DNA from: Limnohabitans sp. 2KL-51
Lineage (GTDB): Bacteria > Pseudomonadota > Gammaproteobacteria > Burkholderiales > Burkholderiaceae_C
Length of the DNA: 64,000 bases
Direction: 5' to 3'
NCBI RefSeq assembly: GCF_003063645.1
Contig: NZ_NESJ01000016.1
Location: forward strand, 46,185-110,184
Positions within the stretch are counted from its first letter, which is position 1. Each line of letters starts with the position of its first letter. Shown here piece by piece: positions 35,101-44,349 of the stretch. The notes beneath the pieces are model-generated. The model made no database searches and was not told the DNA's origin. It worked only from the letters and a program-made list of their open reading frames with translations. A program made the translations under genes and the position numbers.

Positions 35101-36099
35101 ATGAATCACCAACGCAGCACTTTAATTCGGGCACTCCTGGCCCTTGCCATCGCAGGATCTGGCACGCATGCCCTTGCCCAAACAGCCAATGCGTGGCCCA
35201 CCAAGCCCGTCAAGATCATCATGCCCAGTTTGCCCGCCGGTAGCCCTGACCGGGTGACGCGCATGGTGGCAGAAAAGCTGGCGATTCGTTGGGGCCAACC
35301 CGTGACGGTGGAATACAAGCCGGGGGCCACCACGGTGATTGGCACCGATTTCGTGGCGCGATCACCCGCCGATGGCTACACCTTGTTGTCGACTTTCACC
35401 TCCTTGGTGCAAGCGCCTGCTTTGCTGCCTAAGGTGCCATGGGATCCTGAGCGAGATTTCACACCCATTGTTCAGTTCATTCGCTCAGAGGTGGTCTTGC
35501 TGGTGCGGAGTGACTCGCCCTACAAATCCATCACTGAATTCATCCAAGGGGCCAAGACCGCCAAGGCCAGTGGTGCGCCGCTGAACTATGCGTCTTTTGG
35601 CAACGCTTCTTCATTTCACATCTATGGCGAAACGCTCAAGCGAGGCGCGGGCATCGACTTGACGCACATTCCCTACAAAGGCGAATCGGCATCGATTGTT
35701 GACCTGATGGGTGGGCAGGTGGTGAGTTCATTCAACTCCATTGGTACCGCCATGCCCCACATCAAGAGCGGGCGTGTCCGCGCACTGGCTTTGGTGGGTG
35801 CGGTCCGATCCAAGGTTTTGCCTGAGGTCCCCACATTTGGTGAAGCGGGAGTGGCCAAGATGGACACCAGTGGTTGGTTTGGCATGTTGGCACCCGCGGG
35901 CACCCCGCGCAGCATTGTGGACAAGATAGCGGCAGACTCGGCGCAAATACTGGCCTTGCCAGAAGTGATGGAGGCATTGCGGGGCCAGGGACTGGAGCCC
36001 ACAGGCTTGGGGCCCGATGCTTTTGCCCGCTTTTTGCGCGAAGACCTGATGCGCTGGAGGACCTTGATTCAGGAAGTCGGCGTGAAGGCTGACAGCTGA
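35101..36099 (+). CDS. Bug family TTT substrate-binding protein
   Basis: 332 residues with a signal peptide ending near HALAQ. The usual VPYxPGG motif reads IMPSLPAGSPDRVTRM, a slightly divergent form; RSPADGYTLLST follows. It lies in an operon with the luciferase-like monooxygenase and has no TctAB next to it. It probably delivers the monooxygenase substrate to a shared membrane carrier. Confidence 0.9.
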   Translation: MNHQRSTLIRALLALAIAGSGTHALAQTANAWPTKPVKIIMPSLPAGSPDRVTRMVAEKLAIRWGQPVTVEYKPGATTVIGTDFVARSPADGYTLLSTFTSLVQAPALLPKVPWDPERDFTPIVQFIRSEVVLLVRSDSPYKSITEFIQGAKTAKASGAPLNYASFGNASSFHIYGETLKRGAGIDLTHIPYKGESASIVDLMGGQVVSSFNSIGTAMPHIKSGRVRALALVGAVRSKVLPEVPTFGEAGVAKMDTSGWFGMLAPAGTPRSIVDKIAADSAQILALPEVMEALRGQGLEPTGLGPDAFARFLREDLMRWRTLIQEVGVKADS

Positions 36100-36152
36100 G
36101 TGCTGAACAGTTCTTTCGAAGGATGGCGCACGCTTCAGCGCTGGGTTAACTG

Positions 36153-37577
36153 TCACCGCAGCGCCAACTGCAGGGCCAGTTGGTTGTGCCGCTCGATCAA
36201 CGGTCCCATGTCCACCGTGGCAATCTCGCCTTGGCGCACCACCACGCGGCCATTGACGATGGTGTAGTCAGCGTTGTCGCTGGCGCATAGCAAGAGCGCC
36301 CCCACCGGGTCATGCACCGCGCCACCCGCCATGCTGAGCGTGTCGGTGCGAAACATCGCGATGTCAGCGCAAAAGCCTTCTTTGATTTGCCCCAGCTCAT
36401 ACTCGCGCCCCAACACTTCGGCGCCGCCGCGTGTGGCCAAGCGCAGCGCGTCGCGGGGTGTCATCTCGGAGGGGCCTCGGTCACAACCGTAAACGGTGCG
36501 ACCGTCTTCGACGCGTGGTGCTTCCATCGCACGGCTCACACGCGCCAGCAGCATGGCTTGGCGGGCTTCGTTCAGCAAATGCGCCGCGTCGTTGCTGGCG
36601 CTGCCGTCCACGCCCAGGCCAATGGGCACGCCTGCATCCAGCATTTTGCGCAGGGGCAAGATGCCGCTGGCCAATCGCATGTTGCTGCACGGGCAGTGGG
36701 CAATGCCGGTGCGGGTTTTGGCGAACAGGTACGTGCCTTCTTCGTCGAGCTTGACGCCGTGGGCGTGCCACACATCGTGGCCCACCCACCCCAAGTCTTC
36801 GGCGTATTGAGCGGGGGTGCAGTTGAACTTTTCTTTCGTATAAGCGATGTCGTGGTCGTTTTCGGCCAGGTGGGTGTGCAGGCGCACGCCGTGGGCGCGG
36901 GCCAGCTTTGCCGATTCGCGCATCAGGTCCTGGCTCACGCTGAAGGGCGAGCAGGGGGCCACGGCCACATGCGTCATCGAGCCATAGCTGGCGTCATGCC
37001 AGGTCTCTATCAGGCGTTGGGTTTCTTTCAGAATGGTGGGTTCTTGCTCGACCACGCTGTCGGGTGGCAAGCCGCCTTGTGACTCGCCTACGCTCATGCT
37101 GCCGCGTGTGGCGGTAAAGCGCATGCCCATGGTGTGCGCGGCCTCGATGCTGTCGTCCAGCCGCACACCGTTGGGGTAGATGTACAGGTGGTCTGAGCTG
37201 GTGGTGCAGCCGCTCAGCAGCAGCTCGGCCATGGCCACCTGGTTAGAGATGCGCACCATCTCGGGCGTGAGGCCCACCCAGATCGGATAGAGGCCTTTGA
37301 GCCAACTGAACAGCTCGGCGTTTTGTACCGCCGGTATCGCCCGCGTAAGTGATTGGACCATGTGGTGGTGCGTGTTGATCAGCCCCGGCACCGCCACATG
37401 GCGGCGGGCGTCGATCACTTCATCGACCTGCGTGAGCAGTTCGTCGATGTTCTCGGTCGCGGGGATGATGCGTTCGATACGGCCGTCGCGGATCAGGAGC
37501 GAGGCGTCTTTCAGTTCGGAGTGGGTATCGTCTTGGGTGGCGATGCAGCGGGCGCGGTGGATCAGCAGCGTGGTCAT
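36153..37577 (-). CDS. 8-oxoguanine deaminase-like amidohydrolase (ATZ/TRZ/guanine deaminase superfamily)
   Basis: 474 residues from the ATG at 37577; one at 37589 adds four. Metal ligands are seen in GLINTHHHMVQSLTRA, the Zn His in HTHLAEND, HAHGVKLDEEG, and the Asp in GLGVDGSASNDAAH. The N-terminal LLIHRARCIATQDD is typical of the 8-oxoguanine deaminase/hydroxydechloroatrazine hydrolase branch. It likely converts an 8-oxo- or amino-purine to its oxo form feeding urate, which fits the purine cluster, although no TGTATACA site was seen upstream. Confidence 0.85.
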   Translation of the reverse strand: MTTLLIHRARCIATQDDTHSELKDASLLIRDGRIERIIPATENIDELLTQVDEVIDARRHVAVPGLINTHHHMVQSLTRAIPAVQNAELFSWLKGLYPIWVGLTPEMVRISNQVAMAELLLSGCTTSSDHLYIYPNGVRLDDSIEAAHTMGMRFTATRGSMSVGESQGGLPPDSVVEQEPTILKETQRLIETWHDASYGSMTHVAVAPCSPFSVSQDLMRESAKLARAHGVRLHTHLAENDHDIAYTKEKFNCTPAQYAEDLGWVGHDVWHAHGVKLDEEGTYLFAKTRTGIAHCPCSNMRLASGILPLRKMLDAGVPIGLGVDGSASNDAAHLLNEARQAMLLARVSRAMEAPRVEDGRTVYGCDRGPSEMTPRDALRLATRGGAEVLGREYELGQIKEGFCADIAMFRTDTLSMAGGAVHDPVGALLLCASDNADYTIVNGRVVVRQGEIATVDMGPLIERHNQLALQLALR

Positions 37578-37589
37578 GGACTTGTCCAT

Positions 37590-37864
37590 TGTTAGGGGTG
37601 AAACAAGTCGCGGCCGAATCCCCTGGCCCCCGCTTAAGCAGGGGAGGGCGAGCACCACGTTGCCGCGCGTCCCGGGCTGTGCAGTGGGGCGATTTTACGG
37701 GGGGTGTTGCGCAACCTTGCGTTCATCACGCACAGCGCCGGTATGCGGATGGTCCTAGGGCCGATCGGGGGGGACTGCGGTTCGGCGCAAATACCCACTG
37801 TGATATTCAGGTGAATAAAAAATTAAAAAACATTAGAAAATTTTTTCGCTTCAGATGGAGCTCA
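37590..37864. other. Gene-free gap at the left edge of the AT-rich block
   Basis: No gene is apparent. The right half is very AT-rich and contains TATTCA GG TGAATA (37804-37817), a 6-bp dyad, and runs of A and T that could end the minus-strand ligase transcript. The left half holds the leader of the deaminase gene. Confidence 0.4.
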
Positions 37865-39598
37865 TCAGTTCAATTTCAGCTCGCTCAAAATGAGCTGCTT
37901 TAGCTTGTACTTCTCGATTTTGTTGGTCGGTGTTACTGGAAGCGCAGTGACAAACCGGATATGTTTTGGCTGCATGAATTTGGGCATTACTTTGATGGCG
38001 TGTTCAAGTAATTGAGACTCAGACAAGGTCAAACCTTCTTTCAACTCAACGAACACAGCAATGTCGTCTTCGTCGCCAACAAGCGCCGGCAAAGGAACCG
38101 CAGCACAGGCTCTCACGCAGGGATGACTGGCGATCAAAAACTCAACTTCATAAGAGGAAACATTTTCTCCTCGAACACGGAAAAAACCGCCCATTCTGTC
38201 AATGAACAAATAGGTACCTGATCCATCGGTGCTTTCTTTGCAAGCGTCGCCGGTGTGAAACCAGCAGTTGCGCAGCACCTTGATCGTGGCATCAGGTTTG
38301 CGAAAATACGAGTCCAGCAGCAAACCTGGAAATCTGGGCCGGAAAGCCAGTTGTCCCACCACACCCGGAGGACATGCGTTGTCATCCTCATCCAAAATTG
38401 CGACTTCCAATAAAGGGTTTGGCAAGCCCATGAAACCTTTAGGTAGGGGCTCACGCCCATTTACCACCAGACGTCCTGAGGACTTGCACGAAGCAACGTA
38501 GTCTTTTTTGTGCAGCCCCTTCCACATACTGAGCGGTGTGCCTTGGACATCACCCAACTCATCGATGATCCCTGTGAAGCCAACACCCGATTCGGTTTGA
38601 CCGAAGCCACAGCTCACAAAATCGATACCAAAACGTGTAGCTACCTCATTGTGAGTCGCAGGCAAAGGCTGCATGTGCACCTTATTGAGTGAGTTGGCTT
38701 TGTCAGATGCCAAAGGCTTCGCACTCATCAGCCAGGGGATCATCACATCCAACAGAATACAACAACTGGCTTGGCATTGGGCAATGCGATCCCAAAACTT
38801 GGTGGGGCTGAACTTGTCCCATAACCCCACAGTGTTGCCTAACCAGATGGCCTTTGTCACCACAGCAAAAGCGCCGCCGACATGGTACATCGGCAAATCA
38901 CAATACAAGATATCGTCAGCTGTCGTCGCCATGCGCAAGGGATAACTGTAATGATTCATCCAGCGAAACGGTTGCACAACGCCCTTGGAGGGGCCAGTGG
39001 TACCAGAGGTATAAACGATATTGGCAATGTCAAAGGGACTGCGCACCAGCTGTGGCAAGGGGGCAGAGCAAGCTTGCAATCGGCTTAAATCGGTACACTC
39101 AAACCGTGAGGCCATGGTTGCATTTTCGGTGGCCACGTAATCATGATCCGAAGCTTGAGGTTGGTGAACAATTAGCCGTTGCAATTGCACTTCCGCAGAG
39201 ATCTCATTCAAGATTTCAGCAAATGAAGGATCGGTGATCAAAGCGAAAGGTGCCGTATCGTTGAGTTGATATTGCAACAATGCACCACGGAAATTGAAAT
39301 TCACCGGTGCAAATACAGCCCCTGCACGCCAAATAGCGTACATGGCCAAAGCACTTACCAGTGAGTTTCTTGTCAACACACTCACAGATTGACCTGGCTG
39401 GACTCCCATCTCAATCAAGCCCGCCGCCATGCGATCGGTTCTTCTTTTGAATTCAGAAAAAGTAAGTTGAATATTGTCTTCGCCGTAGTAGATGTAAACC
39501 TTGTCGGGCATGCGCAATGCACATTCGTCGAGCTTGTCCAAGACAATGTCGCCCTGAGCCACCATGTCGTCAAATAATGCTTGCGGTGTCATGCCCAT
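37865..39598 (-). CDS. Acyl-CoA ligase (AMP-forming), CaiC-like
   Basis: 577 residues. The adenylation signature is IVYTSGTTGPSKGVV; the later motifs GFGQTESGVGFTG and HTGDACKESTDGSG with DRMGGFFRVRGENVSSYEVE are complete. It activates a carboxylic acid to its CoA thioester. It is the last gene of the long minus-strand transcript that begins with tetR, and follows the small biotin carrier by 44 bases. The substrate is presumably what the ABC importer brings in. Confidence 0.92.
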   Translation of the reverse strand: MGMTPQALFDDMVAQGDIVLDKLDECALRMPDKVYIYYGEDNIQLTFSEFKRRTDRMAAGLIEMGVQPGQSVSVLTRNSLVSALAMYAIWRAGAVFAPVNFNFRGALLQYQLNDTAPFALITDPSFAEILNEISAEVQLQRLIVHQPQASDHDYVATENATMASRFECTDLSRLQACSAPLPQLVRSPFDIANIVYTSGTTGPSKGVVQPFRWMNHYSYPLRMATTADDILYCDLPMYHVGGAFAVVTKAIWLGNTVGLWDKFSPTKFWDRIAQCQASCCILLDVMIPWLMSAKPLASDKANSLNKVHMQPLPATHNEVATRFGIDFVSCGFGQTESGVGFTGIIDELGDVQGTPLSMWKGLHKKDYVASCKSSGRLVVNGREPLPKGFMGLPNPLLEVAILDEDDNACPPGVVGQLAFRPRFPGLLLDSYFRKPDATIKVLRNCWFHTGDACKESTDGSGTYLFIDRMGGFFRVRGENVSSYEVEFLIASHPCVRACAAVPLPALVGDEDDIAVFVELKEGLTLSESQLLEHAIKVMPKFMQPKHIRFVTALPVTPTNKIEKYKLKQLILSELKLN

Positions 39599-39642
39599 GC
39601 TCCTAAGTTATACATTCCAACTGATCAATGGTGCGTAAAAAT

Positions 39643-39864
39643 CTAGACTTCTAAGCGGGCCACGATTTGCCCCTCTTTGATCGTTTCACCTTCAAGTACC
39701 GATATTTCCATGATCACACCAGCGCGAGGTGCTTCTATGGGAATTTCCATCTTCATGGCCTCCATGATCATCACGCTTTCGCCTGTAGTAACGCTTTGGC
39801 CCACAGCGGCTTGGATCTTCCAGACTTGACCCGCAATTTCAGAGGTGATGTTCAAACTTGGCAT
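39643..39864 (-). CDS. Stand-alone biotin carboxyl carrier protein
   Basis: 73 residues, only a biotinyl domain. The biotinylation site is MEAMKMEI with the target Lys at residue 38; the flanking hammerhead turns (GQVWKIQAAVGQSVTTGESV, then EGETIKEGQIVARL) are intact. It would carry CO2 between a biotin carboxylase and a carboxyltransferase. The same operon has a carboxyltransferase (45397-46938) but no biotin carboxylase; the nearest one is the N-terminal domain of the fused enzyme at 49319. Confidence 0.93.
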   Translation of the reverse strand: MPSLNITSEIAGQVWKIQAAVGQSVTTGESVMIMEAMKMEIPIEAPRAGVIMEISVLEGETIKEGQIVARLEV

Positions 39865-39878
39865 GGCGGTTCCTGAAA

Positions 39879-40748
39879 TTAAAGTCGTTGATTTGTTGGA
39901 TCCAACACTTTGCGTAACGACTCACCCAAACTGTTGAATGCCATGGCAGTCAGCAAAATTGCAATGCCGGGTGCGTACATTTGCTCTGGTGCAATTTCCA
40001 TGCTCTGATAAGCACGAGCAAGCATCGCGCCCCAGCTCGGATCAGGAGGCTGAATACCCAAACCGAGAAAACTCAGACTGGCCTCTGCCAGCAGAGCTCC
40101 TGCGAGCAAAATAGTGACTTGCACCAACACGGGTTGCAGCGCATTTGGCAGGATGTGATGCCACAAAATATGTCGAGTTGACGATCCAAAACAGCGTGCC
40201 GCATCAACATACAACTCTTGCCGAACCACTAGAGTTTTAGCGCGAGCCAAACGTGCCAACTGTGGAGCAAACACGATGCCAACGGCGATCATGCCGTTGG
40301 TCAGCCCAATGCCCAGTGCCCCAGTCACAGCAATGGCCAGCACGATGGCAGGAAAAGACAACAAGGTGTCGATCATGCGTCCTACCAACTCATCGAGCCA
40401 GCCGCCCATGTACCCAGCCCAGATTCCAATGGGTACGCCTAAGCACACCGCAATCGAAACGGCCAAGCAACTGGCGTACAAAGCAGCTCGCGCACCAAAC
40501 AACAATCGGCTAAAAATATCACGGCCCAAGTCATCCGTTCCAAGCCAATTCAATTTCGACGGCGCAGCCATTGTGTTGCTCAGGTGCTGCTCGGTGGGAG
40601 AGTGCGGTGCGATCCATTCAGCTGTGAGTGAAACAAACAGCAAGGTCAAAAGAAAAACGAAGCTCAACGCTGCACGCTTATCGCGCTGTAGCCATTGAAT
40701 AAGCCATTGGAAACCGCTAGGCCTGGAGAGGTGGTCCATTTCCTTCAT
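39879..40748 (-). CDS. Dipeptide/nickel-type ABC permease (DppC-like)
   Basis: 289 residues with an OppC_N start (DKRAALSFVFLLTLLFVSLT), about six helices and the coupling loop DAARCFGSSTRHILWHHILPN. NWLGTDDLGRDIFSRLLFGAR is typical of DppC/OppC. It pairs with the DppB-like gene ending one base upstream of its start. It belongs to a five-gene importer inside the carboxylase operon. Confidence 0.92.
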   Translation of the reverse strand: MKEMDHLSRPSGFQWLIQWLQRDKRAALSFVFLLTLLFVSLTAEWIAPHSPTEQHLSNTMAAPSKLNWLGTDDLGRDIFSRLLFGARAALYASCLAVSIAVCLGVPIGIWAGYMGGWLDELVGRMIDTLLSFPAIVLAIAVTGALGIGLTNGMIAVGIVFAPQLARLARAKTLVVRQELYVDAARCFGSSTRHILWHHILPNALQPVLVQVTILLAGALLAEASLSFLGLGIQPPDPSWGAMLARAYQSMEIAPEQMYAPGIAILLTAMAFNSLGESLRKVLDPTNQRL

Positions 40749-40749
40749 A

Positions 40750-41715
40750 TCACTTCACCCTGGGGTCAATGACCCCGTACAAAAGATCTGCCAACAAGTT
40801 CAGAAGCAACACAATCACCACCATCGCCAGCACGACACCTTGCACCACAGGGAAGTCCCGCTGGAGCGCTGCTTTCACAATCAAGCTGCCCATACCTGGG
40901 ATTGCAAAAACTGCCTCAATTACCACTGTTGCGGCCAGCATACGGTTGGCCATCAAGGTCAATACGGTGAGCAAATTCACACCGACATTCTTCATGCCGT
41001 GCTTCCACAAAATTCGCATCGGCGATAAACCTTTGGCATGCAAAGTTCTTACTTGTTGTGACTGTAAAAGTTCCATGAGTGAGCCGCGAAGCTGTCGAGA
41101 AACTTCAGCAATCCCTCCGGCGGCCAATGCAAGTGCAGGTAAGGTGGCATGGTGGATAGCACCCAAGGGGTCTGAACTGAATACGAGAGATCCTGTGACC
41201 GGAAACCAGGCCATGTCCAAAGCAAAAACGGAAATCAACAGCATGGCCAACCAAAAGCTGGGAATGGCCACTCCCAAGGAAGCTAAGGACATCACCAAAC
41301 TGTCGACCCAGCCGCCCTGACGGCTGGCAGCCATCACACCCAAGGGCGCGCCAATGATGAAAGAGAACAGCATGGCCAATACAACAATTAGCGCTGTGTG
41401 CGGCAAACAACGCGCAATTGAGACGCTGACCGACTCACCCGTCAGAAGCGATTTTGACAAATCACCCTGAACGGCGTTGCTTATCCAAGTGAAATACTGT
41501 TCCAAGAACGAACGGTCAAGTCCATAGAGTTTTCGTATTTCTTCAATACGGACATCTGTTGCGTTATCGCCAGCCAAAGTAACAGCGATATCACCTGGTA
41601 CCAGCTTTAAAAGACTGAAGGCGACAAAAGTGGCGAAAACCAGCACAGGTAATACCTGTGCCAGTCGCCGCCAGAACAGATCACCGCCGGGTATTGCGTT
41701 GAAGAACTTGTTCAT
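40750..41715 (-). CDS. Dipeptide/nickel-type ABC permease (DppB-like)
   Basis: 321 residues, six helices. DppB marks are a short N-terminal membrane anchor followed by LLKLVPGDIAVTLAG, LYGLDRSFLEQYFTWISNAVQGDL and the coupling loop RTLHAKGLSPMRILWKHGMKN. It forms the channel with the DppC-like protein. Confidence 0.92.
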   Translation of the reverse strand: MNKFFNAIPGGDLFWRRLAQVLPVLVFATFVAFSLLKLVPGDIAVTLAGDNATDVRIEEIRKLYGLDRSFLEQYFTWISNAVQGDLSKSLLTGESVSVSIARCLPHTALIVVLAMLFSFIIGAPLGVMAASRQGGWVDSLVMSLASLGVAIPSFWLAMLLISVFALDMAWFPVTGSLVFSSDPLGAIHHATLPALALAAGGIAEVSRQLRGSLMELLQSQQVRTLHAKGLSPMRILWKHGMKNVGVNLLTVLTLMANRMLAATVVIEAVFAIPGMGSLIVKAALQRDFPVVQGVVLAMVVIVLLLNLLADLLYGVIDPRVK

Positions 41716-41744
41716 TTTTTGCCGTTTCAGAATACTCTTAAGAC

Positions 41745-43316
41745 TTAACCCAAAGACACGTCATTGAACTTGGGCTTGCCCAACAAATTCGGCCTGAAGC
41801 CTTTCACCCGTGCCCCAGTCGCCGCAATTTCGAATTGGAAGGCAAGTGGTGCAGAAAAAGCCCCTTCCACCAAAATGCGTTGGATCTTGCTCAATGAAAT
41901 TTTGCGCTCTTCGATAGATGATTTCTCGCGCGACTCTTGAAGCAGAGCGGCCAGATCGGGCGAAACCTCGGCACGGCCAGCGTTAAAGTAGGCCTCCTTG
42001 CCGTACATCAGCGCATAGGACATGCTCGGATCTGGCCGACCAGTCCAGGCAGAAAGCAAAGCGTCAAATTTTTTCTCAGCGCCAAAGAATTGACCTGAAA
42101 TATCAGGAATGGTTCCGGTTGTGAATTTGGCCTTGATGCCCACCTTACCCAACTGCTCCATGATGATTTCATTGCGACGCATATTGTCTTGGTCGTTGTA
42201 GCCGCCAAAAGACAGTTCGATATTGCTTAGACCCGACTCCGATAACAATTTACGTGAACGCTCTGGGTCGAACTTGTACAGGTCTGCCAGTGATTTCTCA
42301 TAAGCCCAATGCGATGTGGGCAGTTGCATGGCGGCCATTTCGCCGACGCCACCCATGCCCGCATTGATGAATGCATTACGGTCAATTGCGCAGTTGATGG
42401 CTTGACGAACCTTGAGATTGTTAAGCGGGGCGCGGCCGAAATTGAAGTAAATCTGAATGCAATACAGGGTAGGTGCCGTTACCAACGTAATGTTTCTGGC
42501 TCTTTCAATCAAGGGCTTATACCTTGCTGACAGGGCGTAAACCATGTCATTTTGACCAGCAGTTACAGAGCGCAATGCAGTGGCCTGATCTGTAATGACA
42601 GATATTTCAATGCCGTCGGCATAGGGCTCACCCGATTTCCAATAGTTTTCATTGCGTGTGACAACGACGCGTTGGTTGTCTTCCCATCTGACAAATTTCC
42701 ATGGGCCTGCACCGACTGGTTTACGGTCGTGATCATTGCCTAACTCTTTGACCGCTTTGGGTGAGACCATCATGCCTGCGCGATCTGAGAGCACGGCGGG
42801 AAGAACTACATCTGGTGCCTTGAGTGTTAGTTTGACTTGCAAGGCGCCCACAACATCCACAGCAGTAATGCTGGCCAGATCTGCCTTGAGGTTGGAACGC
42901 GCATCCTGACGGTTTCGGTCCAAATTAAACTTCACTGCTTGGGCATCACAAGGTGTGCCATCGTGAAAATTGATGCCCGGTTTGATCGTAAGCAGCATCG
43001 TCTTGGGATCCGGAAAACTCCAGTCCGCTAAGCCAGGTTTAGTTCGCAGGGTGGCGTAATCCCATTCCACCAAAGTGTCGAAGAGAGTCCATAAAAACAC
43101 ATGGTCTGTGCCAGCACCACCTGTTGCCGGGTCCAAGCTTGAGGGATTGGTCAAGGCGGCTACTTTGAGAATGCCTCCTTTTTTTTTCGCTTCCTGCGCC
43201 CAGGCAGGCATGCCGACCAGGCCAATGGCTGCAGAACCTGCAAACATGGCAAGCGTCTGTCGACGCTGTAAAAGCGTTTGGCGGACATTCAATTTGGAAT
43301 CAACTTGAGTTTTCAT
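41745..43316 (-). CDS. ABC substrate-binding protein, family 5 (DppA/OppA type)
   Basis: 523 residues. The leader contains RRQTLAMFAGSAAIG and ends near PAWAQ; the twin Arg suggests possible Tat export. The mature part has the SBP_bac_5 pattern: TNPSSLDPATGGAGTDHVF, PDPKTMLLTIKPGINFHDG and VRQAINCAIDRNAFI. Family members bind peptides, opines, nickel or various organic solutes. Context with acyl-CoA ligases and carboxylases suggests an organic acid or amide rather than a peptide. Confidence 0.92.
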   Translation of the reverse strand: MKTQVDSKLNVRQTLLQRRQTLAMFAGSAAIGLVGMPAWAQEAKKKGGILKVAALTNPSSLDPATGGAGTDHVFLWTLFDTLVEWDYATLRTKPGLADWSFPDPKTMLLTIKPGINFHDGTPCDAQAVKFNLDRNRQDARSNLKADLASITAVDVVGALQVKLTLKAPDVVLPAVLSDRAGMMVSPKAVKELGNDHDRKPVGAGPWKFVRWEDNQRVVVTRNENYWKSGEPYADGIEISVITDQATALRSVTAGQNDMVYALSARYKPLIERARNITLVTAPTLYCIQIYFNFGRAPLNNLKVRQAINCAIDRNAFINAGMGGVGEMAAMQLPTSHWAYEKSLADLYKFDPERSRKLLSESGLSNIELSFGGYNDQDNMRRNEIIMEQLGKVGIKAKFTTGTIPDISGQFFGAEKKFDALLSAWTGRPDPSMSYALMYGKEAYFNAGRAEVSPDLAALLQESREKSSIEERKISLSKIQRILVEGAFSAPLAFQFEIAATGARVKGFRPNLLGKPKFNDVSLG

Positions 43317-43356
43317 TCGAGGTCTCCTTCAGGGTTAAAGTGTGTCAATGAAATTT

Positions 43357-44349
43357 TTAAGCGTTGCCCACGCTGGGGGATTGCGTCAAATGACAAGCCA
43401 CCCAGTGATCGGGTTCCATTTCGCGCCAAGCGGGTTTCTCAGTTTCGCAAATACTTTGTACGTGAGGACAGCGGGTGCTAAAAGGGCAGCCTGCAGGGGG
43501 ATTCATCGGACTTGGGATCTCCCCCTTGAGAATAATCCGCCGATCCTGACGCATGTGTGAAGGCAAAGGCAAGGGCTCAGCAGACAATAACGCTTGCGTG
43601 TAAGGATGCAAGGGGTGTTCTGCCATGGACTGGGCGCTGCCCAACTCCATCATGCAGCCTAGGTACATCACCGCAATGCGGTCACTGATATGCGAAACAA
43701 CTGATAAATCATGGGTGATGAATACATAGGTCAGCCCAAATTCTTTTTGCAATTGCGCAAATAAATTCAGCACTTCACCGCGAATAGACACATCCAGTGC
43801 TGCAACTACCTCATCGCAAACCAAGACTCGGGGCTGCAGTGTCAAGGCCCGCGCAATGACGATGCGTTGCTTTTGTCCACCAGAAAACTGGTGAGGATAG
43901 CGCCTTGCCTGCTCTGCCGTCAGGCCAACACGGGCCAAAGCATCGAGGGCTATTTTTTCCATGGCCAAGTAATCGCGACGACCAATGGCCACTAACGGCT
44001 CCATGACGGCATCGATCACCTTCATTCGTGGATTCAATGCAGAATTGGGATCCTGGAAAATGATCTGAAATTGTCGCCGATGAGTTTGTAAAGCTCGACG
44101 ATTCAATTGGCTTGGGTCAACCCCATCTTGCAAAATTTTTCCAGAAGTTGGTCTAACCAATGACACGAGTGCACGGCCTAAAGTGGTTTTACCCGAACCA
44201 GACTCGCCAATCACGCCAAAAGTCTCGCCTTCGCGTACCTGAAATGAAATTCCATTAACAGCTTTGACCGTTTGTCCATGACGTCCAGTTGGAAAATGAA
44301 TATGCAGATCAGCAACCTGCAGCACCGATTTTTGAGGAGTTGCGGTCAT
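43357..44349 (-). CDS. Dipeptide-type ABC ATPase (DppF-like)
   Basis: 330 residues: Walker A GESGSGKTTLGRAL, signature FSGGQKQRIVIARAL, Walker B RVLVCDEVVAALD (Val in place of the usual Pro) and VFITHDLSVV. The C-terminal oligopeptide extension PSPMNPPAGCPFSTRCPH carries the Cys pair usual for this group. Its ATG overlaps the stop of the DppD-like gene by four bases. Confidence 0.93.
   Translation of the reverse strand: MTATPQKSVLQVADLHIHFPTGRHGQTVKAVNGISFQVREGETFGVIGESGSGKTTLGRALVSLVRPTSGKILQDGVDPSQLNRRALQTHRRQFQIIFQDPNSALNPRMKVIDAVMEPLVAIGRRDYLAMEKIALDALARVGLTAEQARRYPHQFSGGQKQRIVIARALTLQPRVLVCDEVVAALDVSIRGEVLNLFAQLQKEFGLTYVFITHDLSVVSHISDRIAVMYLGCMMELGSAQSMAEHPLHPYTQALLSAEPLPLPSHMRQDRRIILKGEIPSPMNPPAGCPFSTRCPHVQSICETEKPAWREMEPDHWVACHLTQSPSVGNA

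Noticed and set aside
39606..39613. TTATACAT near the ligase start as a GntR site
   Set aside because: Poor match and located in the TetR-controlled block.
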